Made by a program: the position numbers and the translations under genes
Part shown: piece after piece, positions 1 to 8,613 of the stretch
Numbering within the stretch: position 1 is the first letter of the stretch
How the letters are laid out: every line of letters begins with the position of its first letter
Assembly (NCBI RefSeq): GCF_002196515.1
Contig: NZ_CP018836.1
Location: 248,001-312,000 of the forward strand
Direction of reading: 5' to 3'
DNA from: Vibrio gazogenes
GTDB taxonomy: Bacteria > Pseudomonadota > Gammaproteobacteria > Enterobacterales > Vibrionaceae
DNA length: 64,000 nt
Notes under the pieces: model-generated
What the model was told of the DNA's origin: nothing
Database searches by the model: none
What the model saw: only the letters and a program-made list of their open reading frames with translations

Positions 1-2
1 TA

Positions 3-605
3 ACAACGGGTTTCAAGCAACGGTTTCCCGCATCGACAGTGACGCATCTCGATACCACTTATCGGTTTAATAACCGGTTGGCTGAGGTGGCAAATACTTT
101 CGTGCAGGCTAATCCTCAGCAGATACCGAAGTCACTCAATAGCCTGAAAGTACAAAAGAGCAATGCGGTGGCACTGTTGCCCCAAGCTCGGATTGAAAAG
201 GTTATTGAACAACTGAATCGCAAGAGTACAGCCAAAAATGAAGTCAAGTCACTATTAATCCTTGGCCGAAATCACTATCACAAACCGGAATTACTGGCAG
301 CATGGCAAAAGCAATACCAACAGCTTGATATTCAGTTCATGACCTGTCATGCCAGTAAGGGGAAAGAAGCCGATTTTGTGATCATTGTGAATGTGGATGA
401 AGGGCAGTTTCCAACCAAAGCGAAAACCTTGCATTTAGATGATGTATTAACATTATCAAATGAGACCTTTCCGCATGCAGAAGAACGTCGGTTGTTTTAT
501 GTTGCGATGACCCGGGCAAGAGAAAAAGTCTGGGTTGCCTACAATGCAGGCGGTTCCACCTTCGTCAAAGAGCTTCTTGAGGGGCCATACGCGGTTTCTA
601 AATGA
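3..605 (+). CDS. helD: DNA helicase IV (HelD), C-terminal part, cut by window start
   Basis: The reading frame is open from base 3, so the gene starts outside the window; about 200 C-terminal residues are visible. It matches the UvrD/Rep-like superfamily 1 helicase IV, a 3'-5' DNA helicase acting in the cytoplasm in recombination and repair. The visible part holds the end of the second RecA-like domain: a TTYRFN motif, then HASKGKEAD (SF1 motif V) and EERRLFYVAMTRA (motif VI, with the arginine finger). A GTG at 39 lies inside conserved sequence and is not a start. It ends 13 bases before the convergent mgsA stop, with no clear terminator between them. The family call is strong; the missing N-terminus cannot be judged. 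Confidence 0.9.
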   Translation, partial: TTGFKQRFPASTVTHLDTTYRFNNRLAEVANTFVQANPQQIPKSLNSLKVQKSNAVALLPQARIEKVIEQLNRKSTAKNEVKSLLILGRNHYHKPELLAAWQKQYQQLDIQFMTCHASKGKEADFVIIVNVDEGQFPTKAKTLHLDDVLTLSNETFPHAEERRLFYVAMTRAREKVWVAYNAGGSTFVKELLEGPYAVSK

Positions 606-617
606 TTATTCAGCCGT

Positions 618-1079
618 TTATAGTATTTTTCTGGCATCAATATAGGACTGATAGTCAGGGATTTCGATATCGGTACTCTGTGCTACCAATGCGGATGAAA
701 AGATGAAATCGGCTGTGGCACGATTGAGAGCCATTGGAATATTCCAGACACTGGCAATTCGCAGAAGTGCTTTTACATCTGGATCATGCGGTACCGCGTT
801 GAGTGGATCCCAGAAAAACACTAAAACATCGATCTTACACTCAGAAATTAAAGCGCCAATTTGCTGATCTCCGCCCATTGGGCCACTAATCATTTGAATG
901 ATGTCAAGGCCTGTTTCTTGATGTAAAAGGTGCCCCGTTGTACCCGTCGCGTAAAGTGTATGATTGGCGAGTTGTGCTTGGTTTTGCTTGGTCCATGCGA
1001 GTAGGTCAGCTTTGCGGTGATCGTGCGCCACAAGGGCAATATGTTTCTTTTCCGATAATTTGCGTTGAATCGTTTGCAT
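618..1079 (-). CDS. mgsA: Methylglyoxal synthase
   Basis: A 153-residue protein, normal length for MgsA. It converts dihydroxyacetone phosphate to methylglyoxal and phosphate, an overflow bypass of lower glycolysis in the cytoplasm. All residues known to matter in the E. coli enzyme are present at the same numbers: His19 (in AHDHRK), Asp71 (in GPMGGDQQ), Asp91 (FFWDP), and His98 and Asp101 (HDPD). It is convergent with helD. Upstream (1080-1427) there is no other minus-strand gene before glgC, so it is probably transcribed from its own promoter. Confidence 0.95.
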   Translation of the reverse strand: MQTIQRKLSEKKHIALVAHDHRKADLLAWTKQNQAQLANHTLYATGTTGHLLHQETGLDIIQMISGPMGGDQQIGALISECKIDVLVFFWDPLNAVPHDPDVKALLRIASVWNIPMALNRATADFIFSSALVAQSTDIEIPDYQSYIDARKIL

Positions 1080-1234
1080 TAATTTTGCTCCATGCTCATG
1101 GATGACTCTCGTCGAAGGTCTGTCTTGAATTGGTCAAGTTAAATCATTTTATATACGAAATATTCTATATAAATCAATTATTTTTATTGATAATTGAGGT
1201 TTGATTTATGCTCTTTTAAGAAAACTGAATGAAA

Positions 1235-1406
1235 CCAGTATATTGCAAAAGGGGAACAGAACACGCCGCGTTTTTACTGTTTTTCCCTGAGTCAAGATGC
1301 CCCATACTTATAAAGATTGCTCCGTACCCTCTTCAAGGTCACCCCTGAGATATTCCTTTTAAGAGCGTACATTTAACCGTATTTCGGTAAGAAATACGGT
1401 TTTTTT
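1235..1406 (+). ncRNA. Candidate small RNA between mgsA and glgC
   Basis: The 348-base gap between two minus-strand genes contains a strong plus-strand intrinsic terminator at its right end but no plus-strand gene to use it. Upstream of it, 1250-1300 can fold roughly (GGGAACAG near 1252 against CTGTTTTTCCC near 1277). A TATATT at 1239-1244 could be a -10 box, but no good -35 is visible, so the 5' end given here is a guess. It resembles no sRNA I know (not Spot 42, 6S, Qrr or CsrB-type). The evidence is the orphan terminator alone. Confidence 0.35.
1376..1406 (+). terminator. Intrinsic terminator, plus-strand oriented
   Basis: A perfect 10-bp stem (ACCGTATTTC, loop GGTAA, GAAATACGGT) is followed by a run of seven T on the plus strand. 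Read from the minus strand, the run after the stem is only two T, so it is not a good glgC terminator. It therefore points to a plus-strand transcript ending here. Confidence 0.75.
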
Positions 1407-1427
1407 ATGTTTGGGAGGGAGGCGGGC

Positions 1428-2648
1428 TTAGTTGGTGAAGTGATAGCTTTCCGGCACGACAACAATGCCCTTTTCTGACACATGGAAGCGTTTTTTGTCC
1501 TGGACGGAATCAACCCCGATCTGCGTGTAAGGGGGAATATGAACATGCTTATCAATGATGCAACTGACCAACTGGCATCCTTCGCCGACTTCGACATCAT
1601 CGAAAAGAATGCTATCGACAATGGTGGTACTATCATTGATCCGCACATTGGAAGAAATAATCGAGTGCTGGACTGACCCGCCTGAGTTGACGACGCCGCT
1701 CGCGATCATGGAATTAATAAAGATACCTTCATTTCCGGTTGCTGATGAAACGGTCCGTGCGGGTGGCAATTGAGGCTCATAAGTACGGATGGCCCAATCT
1801 TTCTGGTAAATATTCATCGGCGGGAGTGGCTCCAGCAGATCCATGTTGGCTTCGTAATAGGAGTCAATCGTCCCGACGTCTCGCCAGTAGCAGTCTTTGG
1901 CAACTCGTCCTTTGTCACCATAGAAGTTATAAGCGAATACCGCATTGGTCTGAATCAGCTCGGGAATGACATCTTTTCCAAAGTCATGACTCGAATGCTC
2001 TCGTTCAGAATCATCAACTAATGCTTCTTGCAAAACATCCATATTGAAAATATAGACACCCATCGACACGAGACTACGTTCTGGTTGTGTGAGCATTGCC
2101 GGTGGATCGAGTGGTTTTTCAATGAACCCTGTAATTCTTGAGCAATCATCGGTACAGACAACTCCGAAGCCACTCGCCTCATTTCGCGGGACATCCATAC
2201 AGGCAATGGTGAGTTTTGCCTGATTGGCAATATGCTCTTCTAACATCGCAGCATAGTCCATCTTGTAAATATGGTCACCGGATAGAACAATGACATACTT
2301 TGCATCGCTTCTCGAAAGCAGCCAAAGGTTATGAAAAATGGCGTCAGCAGTCCCTTCATACCATTTACCGCCTTTTCTCATTTGAGGTGGAACCGCGGTA
2401 ATATATTCCCCCAACTCTGGGTTGAAAATTGACCATCCATCCCGGAGGTGTTTCTGCAGAGAGTGAGATTTATACTGGGTTAATACCAAAATCCGTCTCA
2501 AGCCGGAATGTAGGCAGTTGGTGAGGGTAAAATCAATAATGCGGTATTTCCCCCCAAAAGGAACAGCCGGTTTTGCCCGGTGATCCGTTAATGGGGAAAG
2601 ACGTGAGCCGATTCCACCAGCAAGCACAACTGTAAGTGTTTCTTGCAT
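1428..2648 (-). CDS. glgC: Glucose-1-phosphate adenylyltransferase (ADP-glucose pyrophosphorylase)
   Basis: A 406-residue enzyme that makes ADP-glucose from glucose 1-phosphate and ATP, the committed step of bacterial glycogen synthesis. The N-terminus has the nucleotidyltransferase signature (VLAGGIGSRLSPLT, KPAVPFGGKYRIIDF); the C-terminal third is the left-handed beta-helix seen in this family (repeats such as NSMIASGVV, SSNVRIND, STTIVDSIL). A start nine codons upstream is possible, but the ATG at 2648 is chosen because GGGAG stands about 10 bases before it. No other glycogen gene is adjacent. Vibrio genomes often carry more than one glgC, and a single-copy gene cannot be assumed. Confidence 0.93.
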   Translation of the reverse strand: MQETLTVVLAGGIGSRLSPLTDHRAKPAVPFGGKYRIIDFTLTNCLHSGLRRILVLTQYKSHSLQKHLRDGWSIFNPELGEYITAVPPQMRKGGKWYEGTADAIFHNLWLLSRSDAKYVIVLSGDHIYKMDYAAMLEEHIANQAKLTIACMDVPRNEASGFGVVCTDDCSRITGFIEKPLDPPAMLTQPERSLVSMGVYIFNMDVLQEALVDDSEREHSSHDFGKDVIPELIQTNAVFAYNFYGDKGRVAKDCYWRDVGTIDSYYEANMDLLEPLPPMNIYQKDWAIRTYEPQLPPARTVSSATGNEGIFINSMIASGVVNSGGSVQHSIISSNVRINDSTTIVDSILFDDVEVGEGCQLVSCIIDKHVHIPPYTQIGVDSVQDKKRFHVSEKGIVVVPESYHFTN

Positions 2649-2951
2649 CTTTATTATCTCCCTATATATGTGCAATTCACTTCAATTGTAGTGAGCCGTA
2701 CAAGTTTTAAGCCAACAAGTAAGTGCTTCTATGCACAGTGATTCAGACACATCAAGGCTTTCTGATGATACATGTTGGTGCATAGAATTGTTCTGAATGA
2801 GCAATTTAGGTGCAACTCACAACGTAAAGGTATGTGGTTTTGACACCTGTTTTTATACGCTACAATCGATGCAGATGATTTGATGCAGGTTCATGTTAAG
2901 TGAATCACGCCGTTGCCGATAACAATGTAGATACAAAGAGGCTCTGATTAT
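2649..2951. promoter_or_regulatory. Divergent promoter region of glgC and the SH3 protein gene
   Basis: No gene is seen here. For the plus-strand gene, a TTGACA at 2840-2845 and TACAAT at 2861-2866 resemble a sigma-70 promoter, but the 15-base spacing is short. I could not pick a convincing glgC promoter. Confidence 0.35.
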
Positions 2952-3617
2952 ATGAAAAAAGTATTGATGATTTTGATCTTATTGCTGGGCATCGGTGGTG
3001 CTGGTGCAGGGTACTATCTGTTTTATATGAAGCCGGAACAAGATGCAGCCGCGCAAAAGCCGGCAAAGAAGAAAAAACCAGTCTTGGTGAATACTTCGAC
3101 AGAGCAAACGGATGAAACGGCTGAAGTAAAAGTCAATACACATTTTTACGTGAATGAGCATAAATTAGCGATCAGAAATGCCCCCGATCCAGAGTCATTC
3201 CCTGTTCGATATCTGTATAAAGGGGATCCCGTTACTGTGTTGGAGCAAAAGCAAGGCTGGGGCAGGATTTCCAGATATTTTGTCTATCAGCAAGGTGGTC
3301 CGGAAATCGCAGAATGGGTGGCGATGGATCAGTTGAGTGAGCAGGTGCCAGTCATTTCTAAAGAAGAAAAAGAAGAAATTCTGATGAGTTATATTAACAA
3401 ATCAGACGATTTACCGATTTATAAAGAAAAATTTATACAAATCACTGGACAATTAATTGATGAAAAAATGTGTTCGCCGGAAGATTTTGACGAGCTAAAA
3501 GGTTGGGTTCGTTCTGTTCGTTACCAAGAACGCCATGTTTATTTTATTTATTGTGGTGGTTTGAAATCTATCGATAAAATTTATTTTGATGCTGATAGTG
3601 GTGAAATATTTTATTAG
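2952..3617 (+). CDS. Membrane-anchored protein with bacterial SH3-like domain
   Basis: A 221-residue protein. Residues about 3-26 form one hydrophobic segment (signal anchor), followed by a short Lys-rich stretch (KPAKKKKP), so most of the chain should lie in the periplasm. Residues about 65-130 look like a bacterial SH3 domain: NEHKLAIRNAPDP, then VTVLEQKQGWGRIS, and a W before the last strand. The final 90 residues match no domain I recognise. SH3-like domains often bind cell-wall peptides or partner proteins, but no function can be given. It stands alone between glgC and the PHB operon, with AGAGG in its leader as a weak ribosome site. Confidence 0.7.
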   Translation: MKKVLMILILLLGIGGAGAGYYLFYMKPEQDAAAQKPAKKKKPVLVNTSTEQTDETAEVKVNTHFYVNEHKLAIRNAPDPESFPVRYLYKGDPVTVLEQKQGWGRISRYFVYQQGGPEIAEWVAMDQLSEQVPVISKEEKEEILMSYINKSDDLPIYKEKFIQITGQLIDEKMCSPEDFDELKGWVRSVRYQERHVYFIYCGGLKSIDKIYFDADSGEIFY

Positions 3618-4089
3618 TAAATTAAATATTAAATAAAGGTTGAATTGTATTTTATTTATATCGATATGATTAATTAAACATAGAATAACAAGTCACAAAT
3701 TAATTGCTATTGGTGATAATTTAATTTCATCGTCTGTTTATTTTTTATCATGTTTAACCCATTGATTACGCTGTATATCCCCCGATAATCCTCAAAAAAA
3801 CCATTTAAATTATTATTTAAAAACAATGAGTTATATTTTATTGTTAATTATATAAAATAATATCGTTGTTTTTTGTGATGCCCATCAGTGTTAGTAAATT
3901 TATTCTCATATTTATTTGAAAACTTGGAGCCTTATATTAGGTTAAATAGTGAAGAAAATAATTTTATTTGATTTCAAAGGCTTTGAAGTTGTTACATTAT
4001 TTTAACATTCGTCGGTTGGTGTCCATTCCTCATTGACACCTTTCATTAGAAAAAAATACTGAATTGATTATTTTAGGATGGAGTCTTGA
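3618..4089. promoter_or_regulatory. AT-rich leader and promoter region of the PHB operon
   Basis: The 472 bases upstream of phaB are strikingly AT-rich with long A and T tracts. No gene, convincing promoter pair or known operator was found. AGGATGGAG just before the phaB start is its ribosome site. Regulation of the operon presumably acts here; no regulator gene such as phaR is adjacent. Confidence 0.4.
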
Positions 4090-4830
4090 ATGAAAAGAAT
4101 CGCTTTGATTACCGGCTCAAAGGGCGGTATTGGTTCTGCTATTTCTAGTCAGCTCGTCGCGGAAGGATTCCGTGTTATTGCAACATATTATACTGGGGCA
4201 TATCAATGTGCGATCGATTGGTTTAATGAAAAAGGATTTACGGAAGATCAGGTCCGTTTGCTTGAGTTAGATGTAACCGATACAGCCCAATGTGCAGAAC
4301 GTTTGGCATTACTCCTTAAGGAAGAAGGGAGTGTCGATGTCGTGATTAACAATGCTGGTATTACTCGAGATGGTGTGTTTAAAAAAATGACCGAGCAACA
4401 TTGGAAGGACGTCATCGATACAAATTTAAACAGTGTGTTTAATGTGACTCAACCTTTATTTGGTGCGATGTGCGATAAAGGCTATGGTCGCGTGATTAAT
4501 ATTTCGTCAGTCAATGGCCTGAAAGGCCAGTTTGGTCAAACAAACTATTCTGCTGCGAAAGCCGGCATGATTGGTTTTAGCAAAGCTTTAGCCGCTGAAG
4601 GTGCTCGCTCTGGTGTGACCGTCAATGTCATCGCACCCGGATATACAGCTACGCCGATGGTGGAAGAAATGAAGCCAGAAGTCCTCGAATCTATCGTCGG
4701 ACAAGTACCGATGAAACGTCTTGCCAAACCCGAAGAAATCGCCCAGACAGTTAGCTTTTTAGTGAGTGATGGGGCTGCCTATATCACAGGTGCCACATTG
4801 TCTGTCAACGGCGGATTATACATGAGCTAA
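4090..4830 (+). CDS. phaB: Acetoacetyl-CoA reductase
   Basis: A 246-residue short-chain dehydrogenase that reduces acetoacetyl-CoA to (R)-3-hydroxybutyryl-CoA with NADPH, the second step of polyhydroxybutyrate synthesis. The glycine-rich cofactor motif is TGSKGGIGSA at 8-17, NNAG is at 87-90, and the catalytic Ser140, Tyr153 and Lys157 (in YSAAKAG) are in place. It is the first gene of an operon with phaA 14 bases downstream. By sequence alone it could be confused with FabG; the length, the N-terminus (KRIALITGSKGGIG) and the neighbouring phaA and phaC decide for PhaB. Confidence 0.93.
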   Translation: MKRIALITGSKGGIGSAISSQLVAEGFRVIATYYTGAYQCAIDWFNEKGFTEDQVRLLELDVTDTAQCAERLALLLKEEGSVDVVINNAGITRDGVFKKMTEQHWKDVIDTNLNSVFNVTQPLFGAMCDKGYGRVINISSVNGLKGQFGQTNYSAAKAGMIGFSKALAAEGARSGVTVNVIAPGYTATPMVEEMKPEVLESIVGQVPMKRLAKPEEIAQTVSFLVSDGAAYITGATLSVNGGLYMS

Positions 4831-4844
4831 TCGGGAGCCAAATC

Positions 4845-6053
4845 ATGGAAAAAATATTTATTGTTGCGGCAAAGCGCACGCCTGTCGGCTCGTTTGGCGG
4901 CAGCCTGAAAAATGTGGATGCCGGACATCTGGGCGCTGCCGTCATTCAAGGTGCACTCAGTGCCGCCTCACTCTCGCCCGACGCTGTTGATGAAGTGATT
5001 GTCGGGAATGTCATTGGTGCCGGGCAGGGCATGAGCATCGGTCGTCAGGCATCCTTATTCGCTGGTATTCCTGAAACCACCCCCGCCTATAACATTAATA
5101 TGGTTTGTGGGAGTGGGATGAAATCGGTGATGGACGGTGTCAGTCATATTCTCAGTGGTGATGCCCAAGTCGTCGTTGCTGCGGGTGTGGAGGTGATGTC
5201 TCAAATTCCTTATGCCTTGCCGGGCAGTATCCGTGACGGTCATAAAATGGGTGATATGACCTTGGTTGATTTGTTAATTCGTGACGGATTGACTGACATA
5301 TTTAATCAATATCACATGGGCTGTACCGCAGAAAATATTGCCGGAGAATATGATATTTCCCGGGAAGCACAAGATCAGTTTGCACTGAGTAGTCAACAAA
5401 AAGCCGTTGCCGCCATCAAGGCTGGAAAGTTTGTTGATGAGATCGTACCTATTGAAGTGAAAATTAAGCGGGATAGCGTCATGTTCGATACCGATGAGCA
5501 CCCTAAAGCAGACTCGTCAATCGAGCGTTTAGCACGTCTGCGGCCCGCTTTTATGAAAGAGGGTACGGTGACCGCCGGGAATGCATCCGGTTTAAATGAT
5601 GGTGCCAGTGCCGTGATCGTCGCTTCTGAAAGCGCCGTCAAAAAATTTGGTTTAACACCACTGGTTGAGATTGTCAGCTATGCACAAGCGGGTGTTGACC
5701 CGAAAGTGATGGGACTCGGTCCGGTACCTGCGGTCACGAAAGCGCTGAAACGGGCAGGAAAAACATTAGATGAAATGGATCTGCTGGAATTGAATGAAGC
5801 GTTTGCGGCTCAGGCACTGGGCGTTGTCAAAGGTTTATCAAGAGAACATGCAGTTTCTGAAGAAGCAATTCTTCAAAAAGCGAATGTAAACGGTGGAGCG
5901 ATCGCACTCGGTCATCCACTTGGTGCATCTGGAAACCGTATATTGGTGACTCTCATCCACGAATTGAAGCGGAGAGGTGACCAGTATGGGGTGGCATCAT
6001 TATGTATCGGCGGAGGAATGGGAACCGCTGTCATAGTGAAAGCCGTTGGCTAA
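4845..6053 (+). CDS. phaA: Acetyl-CoA C-acetyltransferase (beta-ketothiolase)
   Basis: A 402-residue biosynthetic thiolase that condenses two acetyl-CoA to acetoacetyl-CoA, the entry step to polyhydroxybutyrate. The acyl-enzyme cysteine is Cys88 (NMVCGSGMK), with His357 (ALGHPLGASG) and Cys387 (CIGGGMG) completing the active site. It starts 14 bases after phaB and is preceded by GGGAG, consistent with one transcript. Between it and the phasin gene there are only 40 bases. The order phaB-phaA-phasin-phaC is the one found in Vibrio PHB clusters. Confidence 0.95.
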   Translation: MEKIFIVAAKRTPVGSFGGSLKNVDAGHLGAAVIQGALSAASLSPDAVDEVIVGNVIGAGQGMSIGRQASLFAGIPETTPAYNINMVCGSGMKSVMDGVSHILSGDAQVVVAAGVEVMSQIPYALPGSIRDGHKMGDMTLVDLLIRDGLTDIFNQYHMGCTAENIAGEYDISREAQDQFALSSQQKAVAAIKAGKFVDEIVPIEVKIKRDSVMFDTDEHPKADSSIERLARLRPAFMKEGTVTAGNASGLNDGASAVIVASESAVKKFGLTPLVEIVSYAQAGVDPKVMGLGPVPAVTKALKRAGKTLDEMDLLELNEAFAAQALGVVKGLSREHAVSEEAILQKANVNGGAIALGHPLGASGNRILVTLIHELKRRGDQYGVASLCIGGGMGTAVIVKAVG

Positions 6054-6093
6054 ATAACAATGAAGATTTGACCCACAATTGGAGATGAAACAT

Positions 6094-6441
6094 ATGTATA
6101 CGGACTTCTTTAAATCATTTACTGATCAAACAGAAAAAACATTAGAACCTTATTTTAAATTCAATAAATTACTGACTAAAAACGTTGAAGTACTGACTCA
6201 GCTTCAGTTGAACTCAATGAAAACTTACAGTGATATTGGTCTTGCTCAGATGAAAGCAGCGAGTGATGTGAAAGATGTTGCTTCTTTAACTGCATTCAAC
6301 ACTCAGCAAATGGGTGCGCTTTCTAAACTGTCGCAACAAATGGTTGATGACAGCAATAAACTTCAGGCGATTGCCAAAGAGTTTAAAGATGATGTTGAGA
6401 AATTAACTTCAGAAAACATTTCAACAGTCACTCCTGCGTAA
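6094..6441 (+). CDS. phaP: Phasin, PHB granule-associated protein
   Basis: A 115-residue small helical protein of the phasin family. Phasins coat the surface of polyhydroxyalkanoate granules and control granule number and size. The sequence is amphipathic helix throughout, with the pattern MYTDFFKSFTDQ at the N-terminus and few prolines. A TTG five codons upstream is open but overlaps the ribosome site TTGGAG, so the ATG at 6094 is preferred. It lies between phaA and phaC and is followed at once by a terminator, which would allow many more copies of phasin than of synthase. Confidence 0.85.
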   Translation: MYTDFFKSFTDQTEKTLEPYFKFNKLLTKNVEVLTQLQLNSMKTYSDIGLAQMKAASDVKDVASLTAFNTQQMGALSKLSQQMVDDSNKLQAIAKEFKDDVEKLTSENISTVTPA

Positions 6442-6456
6442 CTCCGTGTGTCTTTT

Positions 6457-6482
6457 GGCCGTCTTTGCGGGCGGCCTTTTTT
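6457..6482 (+). terminator. Intercistronic terminator between phasin and phaC
   Basis: The stem GGCCGTC (6457-6463) pairs with GGCGGCC (6470-6476), with one G-U pair, around a 6-base loop, followed by six T. It lies 16 bases after the phasin stop and 20 bases before the phaC start, inside the operon, so it should act as a partial terminator. Confidence 0.75.
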
Positions 6483-6501
6483 CTGAACTAGGGAGTAGGT
6501 T

Positions 6502-8328
6502 ATGATTCAACACTTCTTCTCGGACTACCTGATGAAAATTCAGGAAACCAATCATAAATGGTGGACTGATTTTGAAACGCAGCAGGAAGTCTTTCGTTCG
6601 CCCTTGAATAAAGCGATGCAGGAAGTGAGCTTTGAGGATTCTGCAAAACTTTTTGAAAGGGCTGCCCACCAACCAGCTGCGCTGCTCGATCTTCAGATGG
6701 CGTGGTGGCAAAAACAGTTAGAAATTTGGCAAAATGTTGTCCTTGCTGGCAATAAAGATTTGCTGGTTGAAGCGGAGCATGGTGATAAGCGCTTTGCGGA
6801 TGAGTCATGGAAAGATGACGCCATGTCTAACTTTATCATGCAATCCTATTTATTATTTGGCAAAACATATCTTGACACCATTGATGCCATTGAAGGTCTG
6901 GATGACAAAGTGAAAGAGCGTTTACGTTTCTTCTCACGCCAGACGATTAATGCAATGTCGCCTAGCAACTTTATCGCAACAAACCCAGAATTACTGAAGT
7001 TGACACTGGAGTCTAACGGAAAGAACTTGATTGATGGTATGGAAGCACTAAAAGAGGATGTTGCCTCCAGCGCTGATATTTTGAAAATTCGGATGACCAA
7101 TAACAATGCCTTCCGAGTCGGTCAGAATGTTGCAACAACACCGGGTAAAGTCGTCTTCAGAAACGAGTTGTTTGAACTGATTCAGTACACACCGCTGACT
7201 GAACAAGTTTACAGCACTCCGTTGCTGATTGTGCCGCCGTTTGTTAACAAATACTACATTCTCGACCTCCGTGAAAGTAACTCAATGGTACGTTGGCTGC
7301 TGGAACAAGGCCATAGTGTCTTTATGATGTCTTGGCGAAATCCGGGCAAAGAACAGGCTGAGCTGGGATATGAAAGTTATGTTATTGATGGGGTTGTGAA
7401 AGCCGTTTCTGTCGTCGAAGATATTACCGGACAGGAACAGATTAATGCGGCAGGTTATTGTATTGGCGGAACTTTACTGGCAACTGCAATCGCTTATTAT
7501 GCTGCAAAACGGATGAAAAAACGGATTAAATCAGCATCTTTCTTTACGACGATACTGGATTTCTCACAGCCGGGTGAAGTCGGTGCTTATATCAATGATC
7601 CGGTGATTAGTGCGATTGAGATGCAAAACTTATCTCGTGGTTATATGGATGGTCGTTCACTCAGTGTGACATTCAGCTTACTGCGGGAGAATAATCTCTA
7701 TTGGAACTACTATGTCGATAACTATCTGAAAGGGTCTAATCCGGTCGATTTTGACCTGTTGTACTGGAATAGTGACAGCACTAATGTGACAGCTGCGAGC
7801 CATAATTTCTTGCTCAGAGAGCTCTATCTGGAGAACAAACTGATTCAGAATAAAGGCGTGAAAGTCGGTGGTGTTTGGATTGATCTGGATAAGATTAAGA
7901 TTCCGAGCTATTTCATCTCAACCAAAGAGGATCATATTGCGCTATGGCAAGGAACCTATGACGGTGCGATGAAAACCGGTGGTAATAAAACGTTTGTGTT
8001 GGGTGAATCGGGTCACATTGCCGGTATTATCAATCATCCTGATAAAAAGAAATATGGTTTCTGGCTGAATGATGCGCAGGAAGAAAGTGCTGATGAATGG
8101 TTGGCAAATGCGCAACGTCAGGCAGGCTCATGGTGGACTCATTGGAATGAATGGCTGTGTGGTTTCTGTGCGAAGGACAAAATTGAACCATTTGCCATCG
8201 GCAGTGATAACTATCCGGTCCTTGATGATGCTCCGGGAGAGTATGTTCGTCAGGTTTTGCCTGTTTCGCCAGCAGCGCATGATTCATCTGTAAATGTGGC
8301 AGAAAATCTCCAATCTGCAAAAAAATAG
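6502..8328 (+). CDS. phaC: Class I polyhydroxyalkanoate synthase
   Basis: A 608-residue synthase that polymerises (R)-3-hydroxyacyl-CoA into polyester on the granule surface. The N-terminal part is the PhaC N-terminal domain; the alpha/beta-hydrolase core carries the lipase-like box GYCIGG with the catalytic Cys320, Asp477 (STKEDH) and His505 (ESGHIAG). Length and the absence of a phaE or phaR partner fit class I. GGGAG stands in front of the ATG. It is the last gene of the operon and ends in a terminator at 8356-8387. Confidence 0.95.
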   Translation: MIQHFFSDYLMKIQETNHKWWTDFETQQEVFRSPLNKAMQEVSFEDSAKLFERAAHQPAALLDLQMAWWQKQLEIWQNVVLAGNKDLLVEAEHGDKRFADESWKDDAMSNFIMQSYLLFGKTYLDTIDAIEGLDDKVKERLRFFSRQTINAMSPSNFIATNPELLKLTLESNGKNLIDGMEALKEDVASSADILKIRMTNNNAFRVGQNVATTPGKVVFRNELFELIQYTPLTEQVYSTPLLIVPPFVNKYYILDLRESNSMVRWLLEQGHSVFMMSWRNPGKEQAELGYESYVIDGVVKAVSVVEDITGQEQINAAGYCIGGTLLATAIAYYAAKRMKKRIKSASFFTTILDFSQPGEVGAYINDPVISAIEMQNLSRGYMDGRSLSVTFSLLRENNLYWNYYVDNYLKGSNPVDFDLLYWNSDSTNVTAASHNFLLRELYLENKLIQNKGVKVGGVWIDLDKIKIPSYFISTKEDHIALWQGTYDGAMKTGGNKTFVLGESGHIAGIINHPDKKKYGFWLNDAQEESADEWLANAQRQAGSWWTHWNEWLCGFCAKDKIEPFAIGSDNYPVLDDAPGEYVRQVLPVSPAAHDSSVNVAENLQSAKK

Positions 8329-8355
8329 TCTATCTCAACGATAGCTATACCTCTT

Positions 8356-8387
8356 GTGCCGTCCCTTCCTTTAGGCGGCACTTTTTT
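8356..8387 (+). terminator. Terminator of the PHB operon
   Basis: GTGCCG (8356-8361) pairs with CGGCAC (8376-8381), with partial pairing further in, followed by six T. It sits 28 bases after the phaC stop. Confidence 0.75.
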
Positions 8388-8613
8388 ATCTGCGTTATAC
8401 TCAATCACAGTGACTTAAGAACCGTTGACTGCAATGGCCTGTCCGATGGTCGACCTAATGGCTGGGTCAAAGAACAATCTCCCATTTCGCACAGAGCATG
8501 TTAGAATGCCAGCATTTTATCAAACCCGTCCGTTTCTATGTCCTGAAAGCAATAAAACTGTATTGATTCAGGGAAAACAGAACAAACGGATATCGGTGAA
8601 AGGTTCGTTTCAA

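Noticed and set aside
1376..1406. Terminator of glgC
   Set aside because: The T run is on the plus strand; on the minus strand, where glgC is transcribed, only two T follow the stem.
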